The notes under the pieces: model-generated
The model's database searches: none
What the model was told of the DNA's origin: nothing
Seen by the model: the letters and a program-made list of their open reading frames with translations, nothing else
Shown here: positions 8,058 to 15,968 of the stretch, in pieces
How the letters are laid out: each line of letters opens with the position of its first letter
Numbering within the stretch: the stretch's first letter is position 1
Translations under genes and position numbers: made by a program
Origin: Bacteroidota bacterium
GTDB lineage: Bacteria > Bacteroidota > Bacteroidia > UKL13-3
DNA length: 64,000 nucleotides
Assembly (NCBI GenBank): GCA_027491085.1
Contig: JAIXWW010000019.1
Location: 186,001 to 250,000 of the forward strand
Reading direction: 5' to 3'

Positions 8058-9318
8058 GAGTTGATTGGTTTGATAATGTTACTAATTTCTTAACTGCTTC
8101 CAAAAATACATCTACTTCTTCCAAAGTATTGTAAACCGAAAACGAAGCTCGAATGGTTCCATCTAAACCCAATCGGTTCATTAATGGTTGTGTGCAATGA
8201 TGACCCGTTCTTACCGCAATTCCTTTGGCATCTAACATCATTCCTGCATCAAAATGATGCATTCCGTTAATAACAAATGATTGAACGGAAACCTTTTGTT
8301 TGGCTGTTCCAACTAATTGAATGATTTGTTGATTTGTTGACTTGTTGATTTGTTCCAATCCTTCCAAGCAATGTTTTAATAATGCATTTTCGTAGGCGGC
8401 TATATTCTCTTTTCCAGTTTCATTTACAAAATCTAAAGCATATTTAAAGGCAATTACGTCACCAATGTTGGGTGTTCCTGCTTCAAATTTGTATGGAATT
8501 TCGTTATAAGTAGTTTTTTCAAAACTTACTTCTTTTATCATTTCGCCTCCACCTTGATAAGGCGGCATTGCTTCTAATAATTCTCTTTTACCATAAAGCA
8601 CTCCAACTCCAGTTGGGCCATATAATTTATGTGATGAAACAGCTAAAAAATCGCAATCTAAATCTTGTACATCGACCTCTAAATGCGAACAAGCTTGTGC
8701 TCCATCCAATAAAACTTTAGCTCCTACAGCATGTGCTTTTTGTATAATTTCTTTTACAGGATTAATGGTTCCTAAAGCATTACTTACCCAAACGCAAGCC
8801 ACCATTTTAGTTTTTAATGAAAGTAATTTTTCATACTCATCCATCAATAATTCACCTGCTTCGTTTATTGGAATAACTTTTAAAATAGCACCTTTTTCTT
8901 CGCAAATCATTTGCCAAGGAACTATATTACTGTGGTGTTCCATGGTGGTAATAATTACTTCATCGCCTGCTTGCAAAAATTTTCTTCCCCAAGTTTGAGC
9001 AACTAAATTAATGCTTTCAGTTACTCCTTTGGTAAATATACATTCTTCGGCTTCCTTCGCATTGATAAATGTTTGAATGGTTTTGCGCGTATCTTCAAAC
9101 ATGTCGGTAGAACGAGCTGCTAACGTGTGCGCTGCTCGGTGAATGTTTGCATTATCGGTGCTATAATATTTAACCAAAGCATCAATTACAGATTTTGGTT
9201 TTTGGGTGGTTGCGGCATTGTCAAAATAAACCAATGGCTTTCCATTTACCTCTTGATGAAGTATTGGAAACTGATTTCTTATTGATATAATATCTAATTT
9301 TTGAGCCACAGATTTCAC
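8050..9318 (-). CDS. sufS: Cysteine desulfurase SufS
   Basis: This PLP enzyme converts cysteine to alanine and delivers persulfide sulfur to SufE. The 422-residue protein has VYFDNAATTQKP at residues 30-41, EHHSNIVPW near 127, the PLP lysine K231 in AVSSHKLYGPTG, and the catalytic Cys375 in RTGHHCTQPLM, as in group II desulfurases. There is no ATG. The first usable starts are GTG at 9318 or GTG at 9309, both within a repeat (ATCTGTGAAATCTGTGGCTC) that ends the neighbouring GxxExxY unit. Homology begins around LDIISIRNQFPIL, so the original start was probably lost when that unit arrived. Confidence 0.93.
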   Translation of the reverse strand: MKSVAQKLDIISIRNQFPILHQEVNGKPLVYFDNAATTQKPKSVIDALVKYYSTDNANIHRAAHTLAARSTDMFEDTRKTIQTFINAKEAEECIFTKGVTESINLVAQTWGRKFLQAGDEVIITTMEHHSNIVPWQMICEEKGAILKVIPINEAGELLMDEYEKLLSLKTKMVACVWVSNALGTINPVKEIIQKAHAVGAKVLLDGAQACSHLEVDVQDLDCDFLAVSSHKLYGPTGVGVLYGKRELLEAMPPYQGGGEMIKEVSFEKTTYNEIPYKFEAGTPNIGDVIAFKYALDFVNETGKENIAAYENALLKHCLEGLEQINKSTNQQIIQLVGTAKQKVSVQSFVINGMHHFDAGMMLDAKGIAVRTGHHCTQPLMNRLGLDGTIRASFSVYNTLEEVDVFLEAVKKLVTLSNQSTHS

Positions 9319-9341
9319 AGATTTATATGATTTTTTATTTT

Positions 9342-9456
9342 ATTAACCGCAAAGATCGCCAAGTTGTTTCGCTAAGGTCACAAAGTTTTTTCGCAAAGTT
9401 CTCAAAAGCTTTCTTCGTGCTCTTTGCGTATTCTCTTCGTGTTCTTTGCGGTTAAT
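9342..9456. repeat. CGCAAAGA-type repeat bounded by 14-base inverted repeat
   Basis: ATTAACCGCAAAGA (9342-9355) is exactly inverted at 9443-9456. Between them lie further CGCAAAG, TTTGCG and CTTCGTG words. This kind of sequence is familiar from Bacteroidota spacers. Confidence 0.75.
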
Positions 9457-9467
9457 CTTCTTAACTA

Positions 9468-9866
9468 TTAGTTTTCTATTTTATTAGCGACTCTTTTAAG
9501 TCCATTTTTTAAAAGAGTTACATTAAAGTTTATCAAAAGACCTAGTCTAAAATCGCCTATTTTTAAATAAGTTAATGTTTGTGCTAAATCAACATCGTTT
9601 AAGGCTTCTTTTGACTTTACTTCTATTACCAATTTTTTCTCTACTAGTAAATCTATTCTATATCCAATTTCTAGCTTAACCTCTTCATAAATTAAAGGCA
9701 TTGGCTTTTCTTTTTCAACAAATAAACCAGCTTTTATCAATTCATAACATAAGCATTCTTTGTATGCTGATTCCAATAAGCCAGGTCCTAATGCTTTATG
9801 AACCTTGATTGCACAACCAATTACTTTGTTAGCAACTTCTTCTATATTTACATTACTTTCAACCAT
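9468..9866 (-). CDS. GxxExxY protein (PD-(D/E)XK nuclease-like)
   Basis: This 132-residue protein contains the name-giving motif GLLESAY at residues 29-35 (after KVHKALGPG) and the nuclease-like core IGYRIDLLVEKKLVIEVKSKE, with D72 and E82-x-K84 in the D...ExK arrangement of PD-(D/E)XK enzymes. Family members are abundant in Bacteroidota and some other phyla; I know of no established function. The candidate active-site residues are intact, so nuclease activity is possible but not shown. It splits sufD from sufS and is flanked by repeats, which suggests that it arrived as a unit. The gene is in the same orientation as the operon. Confidence 0.85.
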   Translation of the reverse strand: MVESNVNIEEVANKVIGCAIKVHKALGPGLLESAYKECLCYELIKAGLFVEKEKPMPLIYEEVKLEIGYRIDLLVEKKLVIEVKSKEALNDVDLAQTLTYLKIGDFRLGLLINFNVTLLKNGLKRVANKIEN

Positions 9867-9887
9867 ACAATCTGCGGAATCAGCGGC

Positions 9888-11174
9888 TTATATCTTTTTC
9901 TCTATTTCTTGTTCTAGCAATTCAACCAATTCCGGAATTTTAATTCTTTCAGCTATGTCATCGGCAAATGCGTTTAATAACATTTTCCTAGCCACATCTG
10001 CAGGAATTCCTCTGCTTCTTAAGTAGAACATAGGTTCTTCATCTAATTGACCAATTGTGGCACCATGTGTACATTTTACATCATCAGCAAAAATTTCTAA
10101 CTGTGGTTTGGTATTTACAGTTGCTTCATTGCTCAATAAAATATTTTGATTGCGTTGGTAAGCATTGGTTTTTTGCGCATCTAAATGCACCATAATTTTT
10201 CCATTAAATACCGCCACCGATTTATCCATCATAATGCCTTTGTATAACTCATCGCTGTGGCAGTTTGGGAAAGCGTGGTCAACACGAGTGTGGTTATCAA
10301 CTAACTCTGTTCCATGAGGCATGTACAATCCATACAATAAACTATTGCAGTTTTGTCCGTTCATAAAAAAATGCAAGTTGTTACGCACCAAAGTGCCACT
10401 TAATGTTAAAGTTACGTGGTTAATATTGGTGTTTGCTTCTTGAAAAATTTGGGTAAAATTATTGTGGTAACTTTCGCCTTCTTGGTTTTGAATTTTATAA
10501 TGTTCTATATGCGCATTTTCATTTGCATAAACTTCATTAACCACATTGGTAAACGAAGGATTATTGCCAACGGCATAAAAAGTTTCAACCAAAGTTAGCG
10601 AAGCACTTTTTTCTACAATTATTAAATTGCGCGGTTGGCACAATACATTTACATCGGTTGAATCCGCAATATTAACAATGATAACAGGATTAGTTATTGT
10701 TTTATTATTGGGTACATATATAAAAGCTCCATCGCTTAATAAAGCAGTATTCATGGCATTTAAGCCTTGTCCTTCAATGGGTGCATATTTGCCAAAGTGT
10801 TTGTTAAACAATTCGCTATGAGCTGTTTTTGCTTTGGCTAAAGTAGAAATAACAATGCTTTCGTCAGTTTCAATAATTGTTGAAAGTTCTGGTCTAAAAC
10901 TTCCGTTCACAAAAACCAATTTATTAGCTGTTAGGTCTTTTAAAAATGCGTGCGATAACATCAATTCTGTTTCAATGGTACTTTCGCAAGTTGATTGAAA
11001 CGACTGATTGGTAATGTTTTTAAGATTGGTATATTTCCATTCCTCGTTTTTGGTGGTAGGAAAACCAACTTTTTCAAATTCAGCAAAAGCTTCTTCACGC
11101 TTCAAAAAGAAATCACTTTTCTCTGCTTGATTTTTGTATAAATTAAACTCTGCTTTTATATTTTCTACTAACAT
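9888..11174 (-). CDS. sufD: Fe-S scaffold protein SufD
   Basis: SufD forms the SufBC2D scaffold complex on which Fe-S clusters are built. The region after residue 30 (GFPTTKNEEWKYTNLKNI) and the beta-helix core ending with CTHGATIGQLDEEPMFYLRSRG are typical, as is LLNAFADDIAERI near the C-terminus. I moved the start from the ORF-track 11219 to the ATG at 11174 (MLVENIKAEFNLYKNQ), because the first 15 upstream codons translate an ATTCGAA-type spacer repeat. This gives 428 residues, within the family range. The TAA stop touches the GxxExxY unit. Confidence 0.92.
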   Translation of the reverse strand: MLVENIKAEFNLYKNQAEKSDFFLKREEAFAEFEKVGFPTTKNEEWKYTNLKNITNQSFQSTCESTIETELMLSHAFLKDLTANKLVFVNGSFRPELSTIIETDESIVISTLAKAKTAHSELFNKHFGKYAPIEGQGLNAMNTALLSDGAFIYVPNNKTITNPVIIVNIADSTDVNVLCQPRNLIIVEKSASLTLVETFYAVGNNPSFTNVVNEVYANENAHIEHYKIQNQEGESYHNNFTQIFQEANTNINHVTLTLSGTLVRNNLHFFMNGQNCNSLLYGLYMPHGTELVDNHTRVDHAFPNCHSDELYKGIMMDKSVAVFNGKIMVHLDAQKTNAYQRNQNILLSNEATVNTKPQLEIFADDVKCTHGATIGQLDEEPMFYLRSRGIPADVARKMLLNAFADDIAERIKIPELVELLEQEIEKKI

Positions 11175-11179
11175 TATTT

Positions 11180-11306
11180 CTCTATAAATTCTAAATTCGA
11201 ATAACGAAATTCGAAACATTTTAAATAAATTTTTGACTTAAAATTCTTTACTCAACTTTAATATTTTAAAAAATATTTCGTGCTTCGAATTTTAAATTTC
11301 GAATTT
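11180..11306. repeat. ATTCGAA-type spacer between sufC and sufD
   Basis: The 132-base spacer contains repeated ATTCGAA/TTCGAAT words: CTAAATTCGAATAACGAAATTCGAAAC on the plus strand near 11188, and GTGCTTCGAATTTTAAATTTCGAATTTT near 11281. It is otherwise AT-rich. The upstream part is translated in the ORF track's long sufD version but does not look like protein. Confidence 0.6.
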
Positions 11307-12065
11307 TTATGAATTAGCTTCTACTTCTTGTTTAATCCAGTCGTAGCCTTTTTCTTCCAATTCTTTAGCTAAGCTTGCATCGCCACTTTTTACAATGCGG
11401 CCTTTGTATAATACGTGTACAAAATCAGGAACTATATAATCCAACAAGCGTTGATAATGCGTAATTACAATAAACGAACGCTCTTTGTTACGCAATTTAT
11501 TTACACCTTCCGACACCAAACGCAATGCATCAATATCTAATCCTGAATCGGTTTCATCTAAAATACCTAATTTAGGTTCAAGCATGGCCATTTGGAAAAT
11601 TTCGTTACGTTTTTTCTCACCACCACTAAAACCTTCGTTTAACGAACGGCTGGTTAGTGATTTATCCATTTCAACTAGTTCCATTTTTTCGCGCATCATT
11701 TTCAAAAAGTCGGTAGCTTCCATTGGCTCTAAACCTTGGTATTTGCGCTTTTCGTTGATAGCTGTTTTTAGGAAATTAGCATTGCTTACACCTGGAATTT
11801 CAATTGGGTATTGAAAAGCTAAAAATACACCTTCACGTGCTCTATCTTCTGGGCTTAATTCTAATAAATCTTTGCCATCAAAGTCAACAGTTCCTTCGGT
11901 TACTTCGTAATCTGCTCTACCAGCCAATACAGCCGATAGCGTACTTTTACCCGCACCATTTGGTCCCATGATTGCATGCACTTCGCCTGCTTTTACTTCA
12001 AGGTTTAATCCGTTTAGAATTTTTTTACCTTCTATTTCTGCTTTTAGATTTTTTATTGATAACAT
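11307..12065 (-). CDS. sufC: Fe-S assembly ATPase SufC
   Basis: SufC is the ABC-type ATPase that drives conformational change of SufBD. The 252-residue protein has Walker A GPNGAGKS (34-41), the SufC-specific signature [14 protein letters not shown] near 143-156, Walker [13 protein letters not shown] near 167-178, and the switch His in [12 protein letters not shown]. Its start is preceded directly by a repeat copy (GGCCAGTTGCCAAAAGCAAAAT, minus strand), which forms the leader. It lies 111 bases after sufB. Confidence 0.96.
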   Translation of the reverse strand: MLSIKNLKAEIEGKKILNGLNLEVKAGEVHAIMGPNGAGKSTLSAVLAGRADYEVTEGTVDFDGKDLLELSPEDRAREGVFLAFQYPIEIPGVSNANFLKTAINEKRKYQGLEPMEATDFLKMMREKMELVEMDKSLTSRSLNEGFSGGEKKRNEIFQMAMLEPKLGILDETDSGLDIDALRLVSEGVNKLRNKERSFIVITHYQRLLDYIVPDFVHVLYKGRIVKSGDASLAKELEEKGYDWIKQEVEANS

Positions 12066-12176
12066 ATTTTGCTTTTGGCAACTGGCCTCTGGCTTCTAGC
12101 CAAACACCGTTAACTTTTATATTTTTACTATTAATTATTTTTTGCCAGAGGCTAGAAGCTAGCCGCCAGCGGCCAT
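12066..12176. repeat. Inverted suf-locus repeats between sufB and sufC
   Basis: GGCTTCTAGCC near 12091 pairs with GGCTAGAAGCT near 12150, and GGCCTCTGG pairs with CCAGAGGC, so the spacer can fold back on itself. The far end reads AGCCGCCAGCGGCC, right after the sufB stop. The same vocabulary occurs in the sufS-sufE and sufE-sufT junctions. Confidence 0.75.
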
Positions 12177-13628
12177 TTATCCAACTGAACCTTCCAAACT
12201 TACCGCTAAAAGCTTTTGTGCTTCTACTGCAAATTCCATTGGTAATTGATTTAGAACTTCTTTACAGAAACCGTTTACAATTAATCCAATAGCTTCTTCT
12301 GTGCCTATGCCTCGTTGGTTGCAATAGAAAATTTGATCTTCACCTATTTTACTTGTACTTGCTTCATGTTCTACTGTGGCAGTATTATTGCTAATTTCTA
12401 GGTAAGGAAAAGTGTGCGCTCCGCTTCTGCTGCCTATTAACATACTATCGCATTGGGTATGGTTACGGGCATTTTCAGCTTTTTTGTTTACTTTTACTAA
12501 ACCACGATAAGTATTGTGTGATTTTCCTGCTGAAATCCCTTTTGATACAATTCTACTTTTGGTGTTTTTTCCAATGTGAATCATTTTGGTTCCAGTATCG
12601 GCTTGTTGCATATTATTGGTAACAGCTACCGAGAAAAACTCTCCGTTTGAGTAATCGCCTTTTAAAATGCAGCTTGGGTATTTCCAAGTAATGGCACTTC
12701 CTGTTTCTACTTGTGTCCAGCTAATTTTGGAGTGAGCACCTTCACAACTTCCACGTTTGGTAACAAAATTATAAATCCCTCCTTTTCCGTCTTTATCACC
12801 AGGATACCAGTTTTGAACAGTTGAGTATTTAATTTCTGCTTTTTCCATGGCAACTAATTCTACCACAGCTGCGTGCAATTGGTTTTCATCTCGCATAGGA
12901 GCGGTACAACCTTCTAAATAACTTACATAACTGTTATCGTCTGCAATGATTAAAGTACGCTCAAACTGACCGGTATTTTCAGCATTAATACGGAAATAAG
13001 TAGATAATTCCATAGGGCAACGAACACCTTTTGGGATATAAACAAAACTTCCATCGCTGAATACTGCTGCATTTAAAGCTGAAAAGTAATTATCGGTATA
13101 TGGAACAACCGAACCAATGTATTTTTTTACTAATTCAGGATGCTCGTGTAAAGCTTCACTGATGGCGCAAAAAATGACACCTTTTTCGGCTAATTGGTCT
13201 TTAAATGTGGTGGCAATTGAAACTGAATCGAAAACAGCATCAACAGCTACGCCTGTTAAGCGTTTTTGTTCGGTAAGGCTGATTCCTAATTTTTCGAAAG
13301 TTTTTAGTAATTCAGGGTCAACTTGGTCTAAACTATCTAATTTTATTTTTTCTTTAGGAGCAGCGTAGTATATAATTTTCTGATAATCAATAGGGGCAAG
13401 TTTAAAGTTTTGCCAATTAGGTTCTTCTAAGGTTAACCAATAACGGTAAGCTTTTAAGCGCCACTCTAGCATCCATTCTGGCTCATTTTTTTTAGCCGAA
13501 ATAAACCTAACAATGTCTTCGCTTAAACCCATTGGGGCCGAATCCATTTCTATATCGGTTGTAAATCCGTATTTGTATTCTTGACTAACTACTTGGTCAA
13601 TTATATCAACTTCTTGTGTATCAGACAT
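12177..13628 (-). CDS. sufB: Fe-S scaffold protein SufB
   Basis: SufB is the main scaffold subunit, where the cluster is assembled with SufC and SufD. The 483-residue protein has the expected N-terminus ([37 protein letters not shown]), followed by [25 protein letters not shown] and the C-terminal [21 protein letters not shown] with [11 protein letters not shown]. Length is normal. It is the first gene of the suf locus, so the 467-base spacer upstream should contain the operon promoter. No repeats intrude into the coding region. Confidence 0.96.
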   Translation of the reverse strand: MSDTQEVDIIDQVVSQEYKYGFTTDIEMDSAPMGLSEDIVRFISAKKNEPEWMLEWRLKAYRYWLTLEEPNWQNFKLAPIDYQKIIYYAAPKEKIKLDSLDQVDPELLKTFEKLGISLTEQKRLTGVAVDAVFDSVSIATTFKDQLAEKGVIFCAISEALHEHPELVKKYIGSVVPYTDNYFSALNAAVFSDGSFVYIPKGVRCPMELSTYFRINAENTGQFERTLIIADDNSYVSYLEGCTAPMRDENQLHAAVVELVAMEKAEIKYSTVQNWYPGDKDGKGGIYNFVTKRGSCEGAHSKISWTQVETGSAITWKYPSCILKGDYSNGEFFSVAVTNNMQQADTGTKMIHIGKNTKSRIVSKGISAGKSHNTYRGLVKVNKKAENARNHTQCDSMLIGSRSGAHTFPYLEISNNTATVEHEASTSKIGEDQIFYCNQRGIGTEEAIGLIVNGFCKEVLNQLPMEFAVEAQKLLAVSLEGSVG

Positions 13629-13856
13629 TTTCTAACTTTTGTTTAAGTTTAGGGTGGCAAATTTAAACTAAATAATGAAACTATTTATATTTAGTCTAAA
13701 TAGAAATACAAAAAAAGTACACAAGTGTTTTACAAACTGATTAAGTTTTGCGATTAAGTTCGAAGTACTTAGTTTTTAGTACTTAGTTTTTGGGTTTCTT
13801 GGTTGCGAGTTTTAATCATTAACAATTCATTGTTCTTAATTCATAATTCAATCCAT

Positions 13857-13983
13857 GCGTAAGGGATAGCAGCGGAAATCCTTTTTTGTTTTGGATTTGT
13901 GAATTGGGCAAAAAAGATTGGAGCGAATAGCCCGACCCATTTTGGCTTGCAATGGCCATAGAATTGGGCCAAATGGCTTACGC
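13857..13983 (+). repeat. Structured dispersed element folding as a three-way junction
   Basis: The closing stem is GCGTAAG (13857-13863) with CTTACGC (13977-13983). Arm 1 pairs GGG (13863-13865) with CCC (13931-13933), then AATC with GATT, then CTTTTTTG (13881-13888) with CAAAAAAG (13909-13916). Its internal loop has similar words on both sides (AGCAGCGGA and GGAGCGA). Arm 2 pairs CCATTTTGGC (13937-13946) with GCCAAATGG (13968-13976). The wording (GGGATAGCAGCGGAAATCC...) resembles a family that I recall from many Bacteroidota spacers. Whether it is transcribed is unknown. Confidence 0.65.
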
Positions 13984-14064
13984 CCAAAAATAAATTTTAA
14001 AATTGAAGTAAGTGGCTAATATGTATTTAATTAAAAAAACGGTAGGCAATTTAGTAGCTTTATT

Positions 14065-14072
14065 TATATTTG
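14065..14072 (+). promoter_or_regulatory. -7 promoter box for psd
   Basis: TATATTTG is an exact match to TAnnTTTG, 23 bases before the psd ATG. No -33 TTTG at ideal spacing is seen. Confidence 0.5.
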
Positions 14073-14095
14073 CCGATTAATTAAAAACACAAAAC

Positions 14096-14746
14096 ATGCT
14101 ACATAAAGAAGGAAAAGCTACCATATTAATTACACTATTAGGATTATTTGCCTTAAATTTTGCCATTAGTTTTACTGAAATTAACTGGCTAATCAATACC
14201 ATTTTAGGTTTATCGGTAGTATTTTTAATTATTATTCTTCAATTTTTTAGAAACCCAACTGTTACTGTTACTCAAAACGAAAATCATGTTATTTGCCCTG
14301 CCGATGGAAAAGTGGTGGTAATTGAAGAAGTAATGGAAACTGAATATTACAACGAAAAAAGATTACAGGTTTCGGTATTTATGAGCCCTTTTAATGTGCA
14401 TGTAAACCGCAACCCAATTGGTGGTTTGGTAAAATATTTTAAATACCATCCGGGTTTATATTTAGTGGCTTGGCATCCAAAATCGTCAACCGAAAATGAG
14501 CGTACCACAACTGTAATTGAAAAACCAAATGGTGTTTCGGTATTGTTCCGCCAAATTGCGGGTGCTTTGGCTAAACGAATTGTTTGGTATGTAAAAGAAG
14601 GACAACAAGCGGAGCAAGGTGCTGAAATGGGTTTTATTAAATTTGGTTCAAGGGTTGATTTGTATTTGCCTTTAGATGCTAAAATAAATGTTACGTTAAA
14701 TCAAGTGGTTAAAGGCGGTAAAACCGTAATTGCTGAGATTAAATAA
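14096..14746 (+). CDS. psd: Phosphatidylserine decarboxylase proenzyme (short, PSD-A-like)
   Basis: It makes phosphatidylethanolamine from phosphatidylserine at the inner membrane. The 216-residue protein has two hydrophobic N-terminal helices (residues about 9-25 and 32-52), the core VFMSPFNVHVNRNPIGG with the catalytic-type His, and the self-cleavage site FGSRVD near 182-187, where the Ser becomes the pyruvoyl group. The short form is common in Bacteroidota. The promoter box TATATTTG precedes it. It is followed by a repeat-filled spacer, so it is probably monocistronic. Confidence 0.94.
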   Translation: MLHKEGKATILITLLGLFALNFAISFTEINWLINTILGLSVVFLIIILQFFRNPTVTVTQNENHVICPADGKVVVIEEVMETEYYNEKRLQVSVFMSPFNVHVNRNPIGGLVKYFKYHPGLYLVAWHPKSSTENERTTTVIEKPNGVSVLFRQIAGALAKRIVWYVKEGQQAEQGAEMGFIKFGSRVDLYLPLDAKINVTLNQVVKGGKTVIAEIK

Positions 14747-14784
14747 GGTTAGGTCTTAGTAAATTAAACTCTATACTAAGTTGA

Positions 14785-14882
14785 GTCATTCCGCAGTCCC
14801 GCTTTTCGGGATTGCTAAAAATAGTTGATGGTTAGTTAATGGAAAGTAATCTTTAATTTAAAGAAGATGCTTACAGCATGAC
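14785..14882. repeat. Dispersed GTCAT...ATGAC element
   Basis: The unit starts with GTCATTCCGCAGTCCCGCTT, which includes a CCCGCTTTTCGGG hairpin. It ends with GAAGATGCTTACAGCATGAC, giving inverted GTCAT ends over 98 bases. A similar unit lies at 29380-29466. Confidence 0.55.
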
Positions 14883-14894
14883 CCTTTTATATAA

Positions 14895-15968
14895 TTGATT
14901 TCAAAAATTTTGAACAAAATAGATATACGCGAACTTACGCTTGACGAATTAAAAGACATTTTTGTAAAAAAAGGTCAGCCTGCTTTTAGGGGTAAGCAAG
15001 TGTATGAATGGCTTTGGAAAAAGTCGGCTACCAGTTTTGACGAAATGAGCAATCTTTCCATCGAACTGCGTAATCTGCTGAACGAAGAGTTTTGTATCAA
15101 TCATATAAAAGTTCAAGATAAACAGGTTAGTGAAGATAGAACGATAAAAAGTAGTTTTAGGCTTCATGATGGATTTTTGGTAGAAGGAGTTTTAATTCCG
15201 GCCGAAGATAGAATGACGGCTTGTGTGAGCAGTCAAGTGGGTTGTAGTTTAACATGTAAATTTTGTGCTACAGGCACCATGAAACGTGAGCGTAATTTAA
15301 CGCCTGCCGAAATTTACGACCAAGTAGTTCATATAAAAAATTGGGCTCAAAATCATTACGGAAAACCATTGACCAATATCGTTTTTATGGGCATGGGCGA
15401 GCCATTGTTAAATTACAGCAATGTAATGGCGGCCATTAAAAAAATTACTTTACCCGAAGGTTTGGGTATGAGTAATGAGCGCATAACAGTTAGTACTGCC
15501 GGTATTGCCAAAATGATAGAAAAGTTGGGCGATGATAATGTAAAGTTCCGTTTGGCACTTTCGCTACATGCAGCAAGCGATGAAAAGCGCAATATGATAA
15601 TGCCGATTAACGAAAGCAACAGTTTGGAAGCTGTTGGTAAGGCATTGCAACATTTTTACAATAAAACCAAAAGCCGCATTACCTTTGAATACATAGCTTT
15701 TAAAGATTTTAACGAAAGCATTGAAGATGCTAAAATGTTGCTTAAATTCTGCAAAAAAGTTCCTGCTAAAGTTAACGTAATAGAATATAACCCTACTGGT
15801 GATGGTCAGTTTGAAAAAGCTGATAGCAAAAAAATAGATGCTTTTTGTGCCTATTTAGAGAAAAATGGAGTGAAAGCTACCGTGCGCAGAAGCCGTGGTA
15901 AAGACATAGATGCAGCTTGCGGCCAGTTAGCCAATAAAAAACACGATGATGCTTTGATGGAAGGGTAA
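14895..15968 (+). CDS. rlmN: 23S rRNA/tRNA adenine-C2 methyltransferase RlmN
   Basis: This radical-SAM enzyme methylates A2503 of 23S rRNA and A37 of some tRNAs. The protein (up to 357 residues) has the CX3CX2C cluster motif GCSLTCKFCATG (Cys117, 121, 124), NIVFMGMGEPLLNY, the methyl-carrying Cys342 in DIDAACGQL, and the RlmN opening DIRELTLDELKDIF. No ATG precedes the conserved region. TTG at 14895 or, more naturally, TTG at 14910 (MNKIDIREL) must initiate. It lies just after a dispersed repeat that forms its upstream region. Confidence 0.94.
   Translation: MISKILNKIDIRELTLDELKDIFVKKGQPAFRGKQVYEWLWKKSATSFDEMSNLSIELRNLLNEEFCINHIKVQDKQVSEDRTIKSSFRLHDGFLVEGVLIPAEDRMTACVSSQVGCSLTCKFCATGTMKRERNLTPAEIYDQVVHIKNWAQNHYGKPLTNIVFMGMGEPLLNYSNVMAAIKKITLPEGLGMSNERITVSTAGIAKMIEKLGDDNVKFRLALSLHAASDEKRNMIMPINESNSLEAVGKALQHFYNKTKSRITFEYIAFKDFNESIEDAKMLLKFCKKVPAKVNVIEYNPTGDGQFEKADSKKIDAFCAYLEKNGVKATVRRSRGKDIDAACGQLANKKHDDALMEG

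Larger units (their letters stand above)
9303..9887 (-). mobile_element. Putative GxxExxY cassette between sufS and sufD
   Basis: The unit ends are imperfect inverted repeats of about 20 bases: AATCTGTGAAATCTGTGGCT (minus strand, left end) and AATCTGCGGAATCAGCGGCT (plus strand, right end), which agree at 16 of 20 positions. Inside lie the GxxExxY ORF and a CGCAAAGA-rich segment with a perfect 14-base inverted repeat. The right end abuts the sufD stop codon, and the left end contains the sufS start. Mobility is inferred from this structure; no transposase is present. Confidence 0.45.
6909..13628 (-). other. suf Fe-S cluster assembly locus (putative operon)
   Basis: All genes point the same way: sufB, sufC, sufD, a GxxExxY ORF, sufS, sufE, sufT-like and a small membrane protein. 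The order BCDS-E matches the usual Bacteroidota arrangement apart from the inserted ORF. Spacers of 11-150 bases contain no obvious strong terminators, so a single transcript starting upstream of sufB is plausible. Several spacers are made largely of short dispersed repeats. Confidence 0.75.
13629..14095. other. 467-base spacer between divergent sufB and psd
   Basis: No ORF is supported here. It must hold the suf and psd promoters. From left to right it contains an AT-rich tract, the direct repeat AGTACTTAGTTTTT (two near copies around 13767-13795), AATTCAT words near 13825-13848, the structured element at 13857-13983, and the psd -7 box. Confidence 0.7.

Noticed and set aside
9300-9470. CRISPR-like array in the CGCAAAG region
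   Set aside because: The words are irregular in spacing and sequence, with no constant repeat-spacer unit and no cas genes nearby.
9805-10026. Plus-strand ORF spanning the GxxExxY-sufD junction
   Set aside because: It is antisense to both genes, with composition dictated by them.
11175-11219. Longer N-terminus of SufD in the ORF track (MFRISLFEFRIYREI)
   Set aside because: These codons translate an ATTCGAA-type spacer repeat and have no resemblance to SufD; MLVENIKAEF at 11174 is the natural start.
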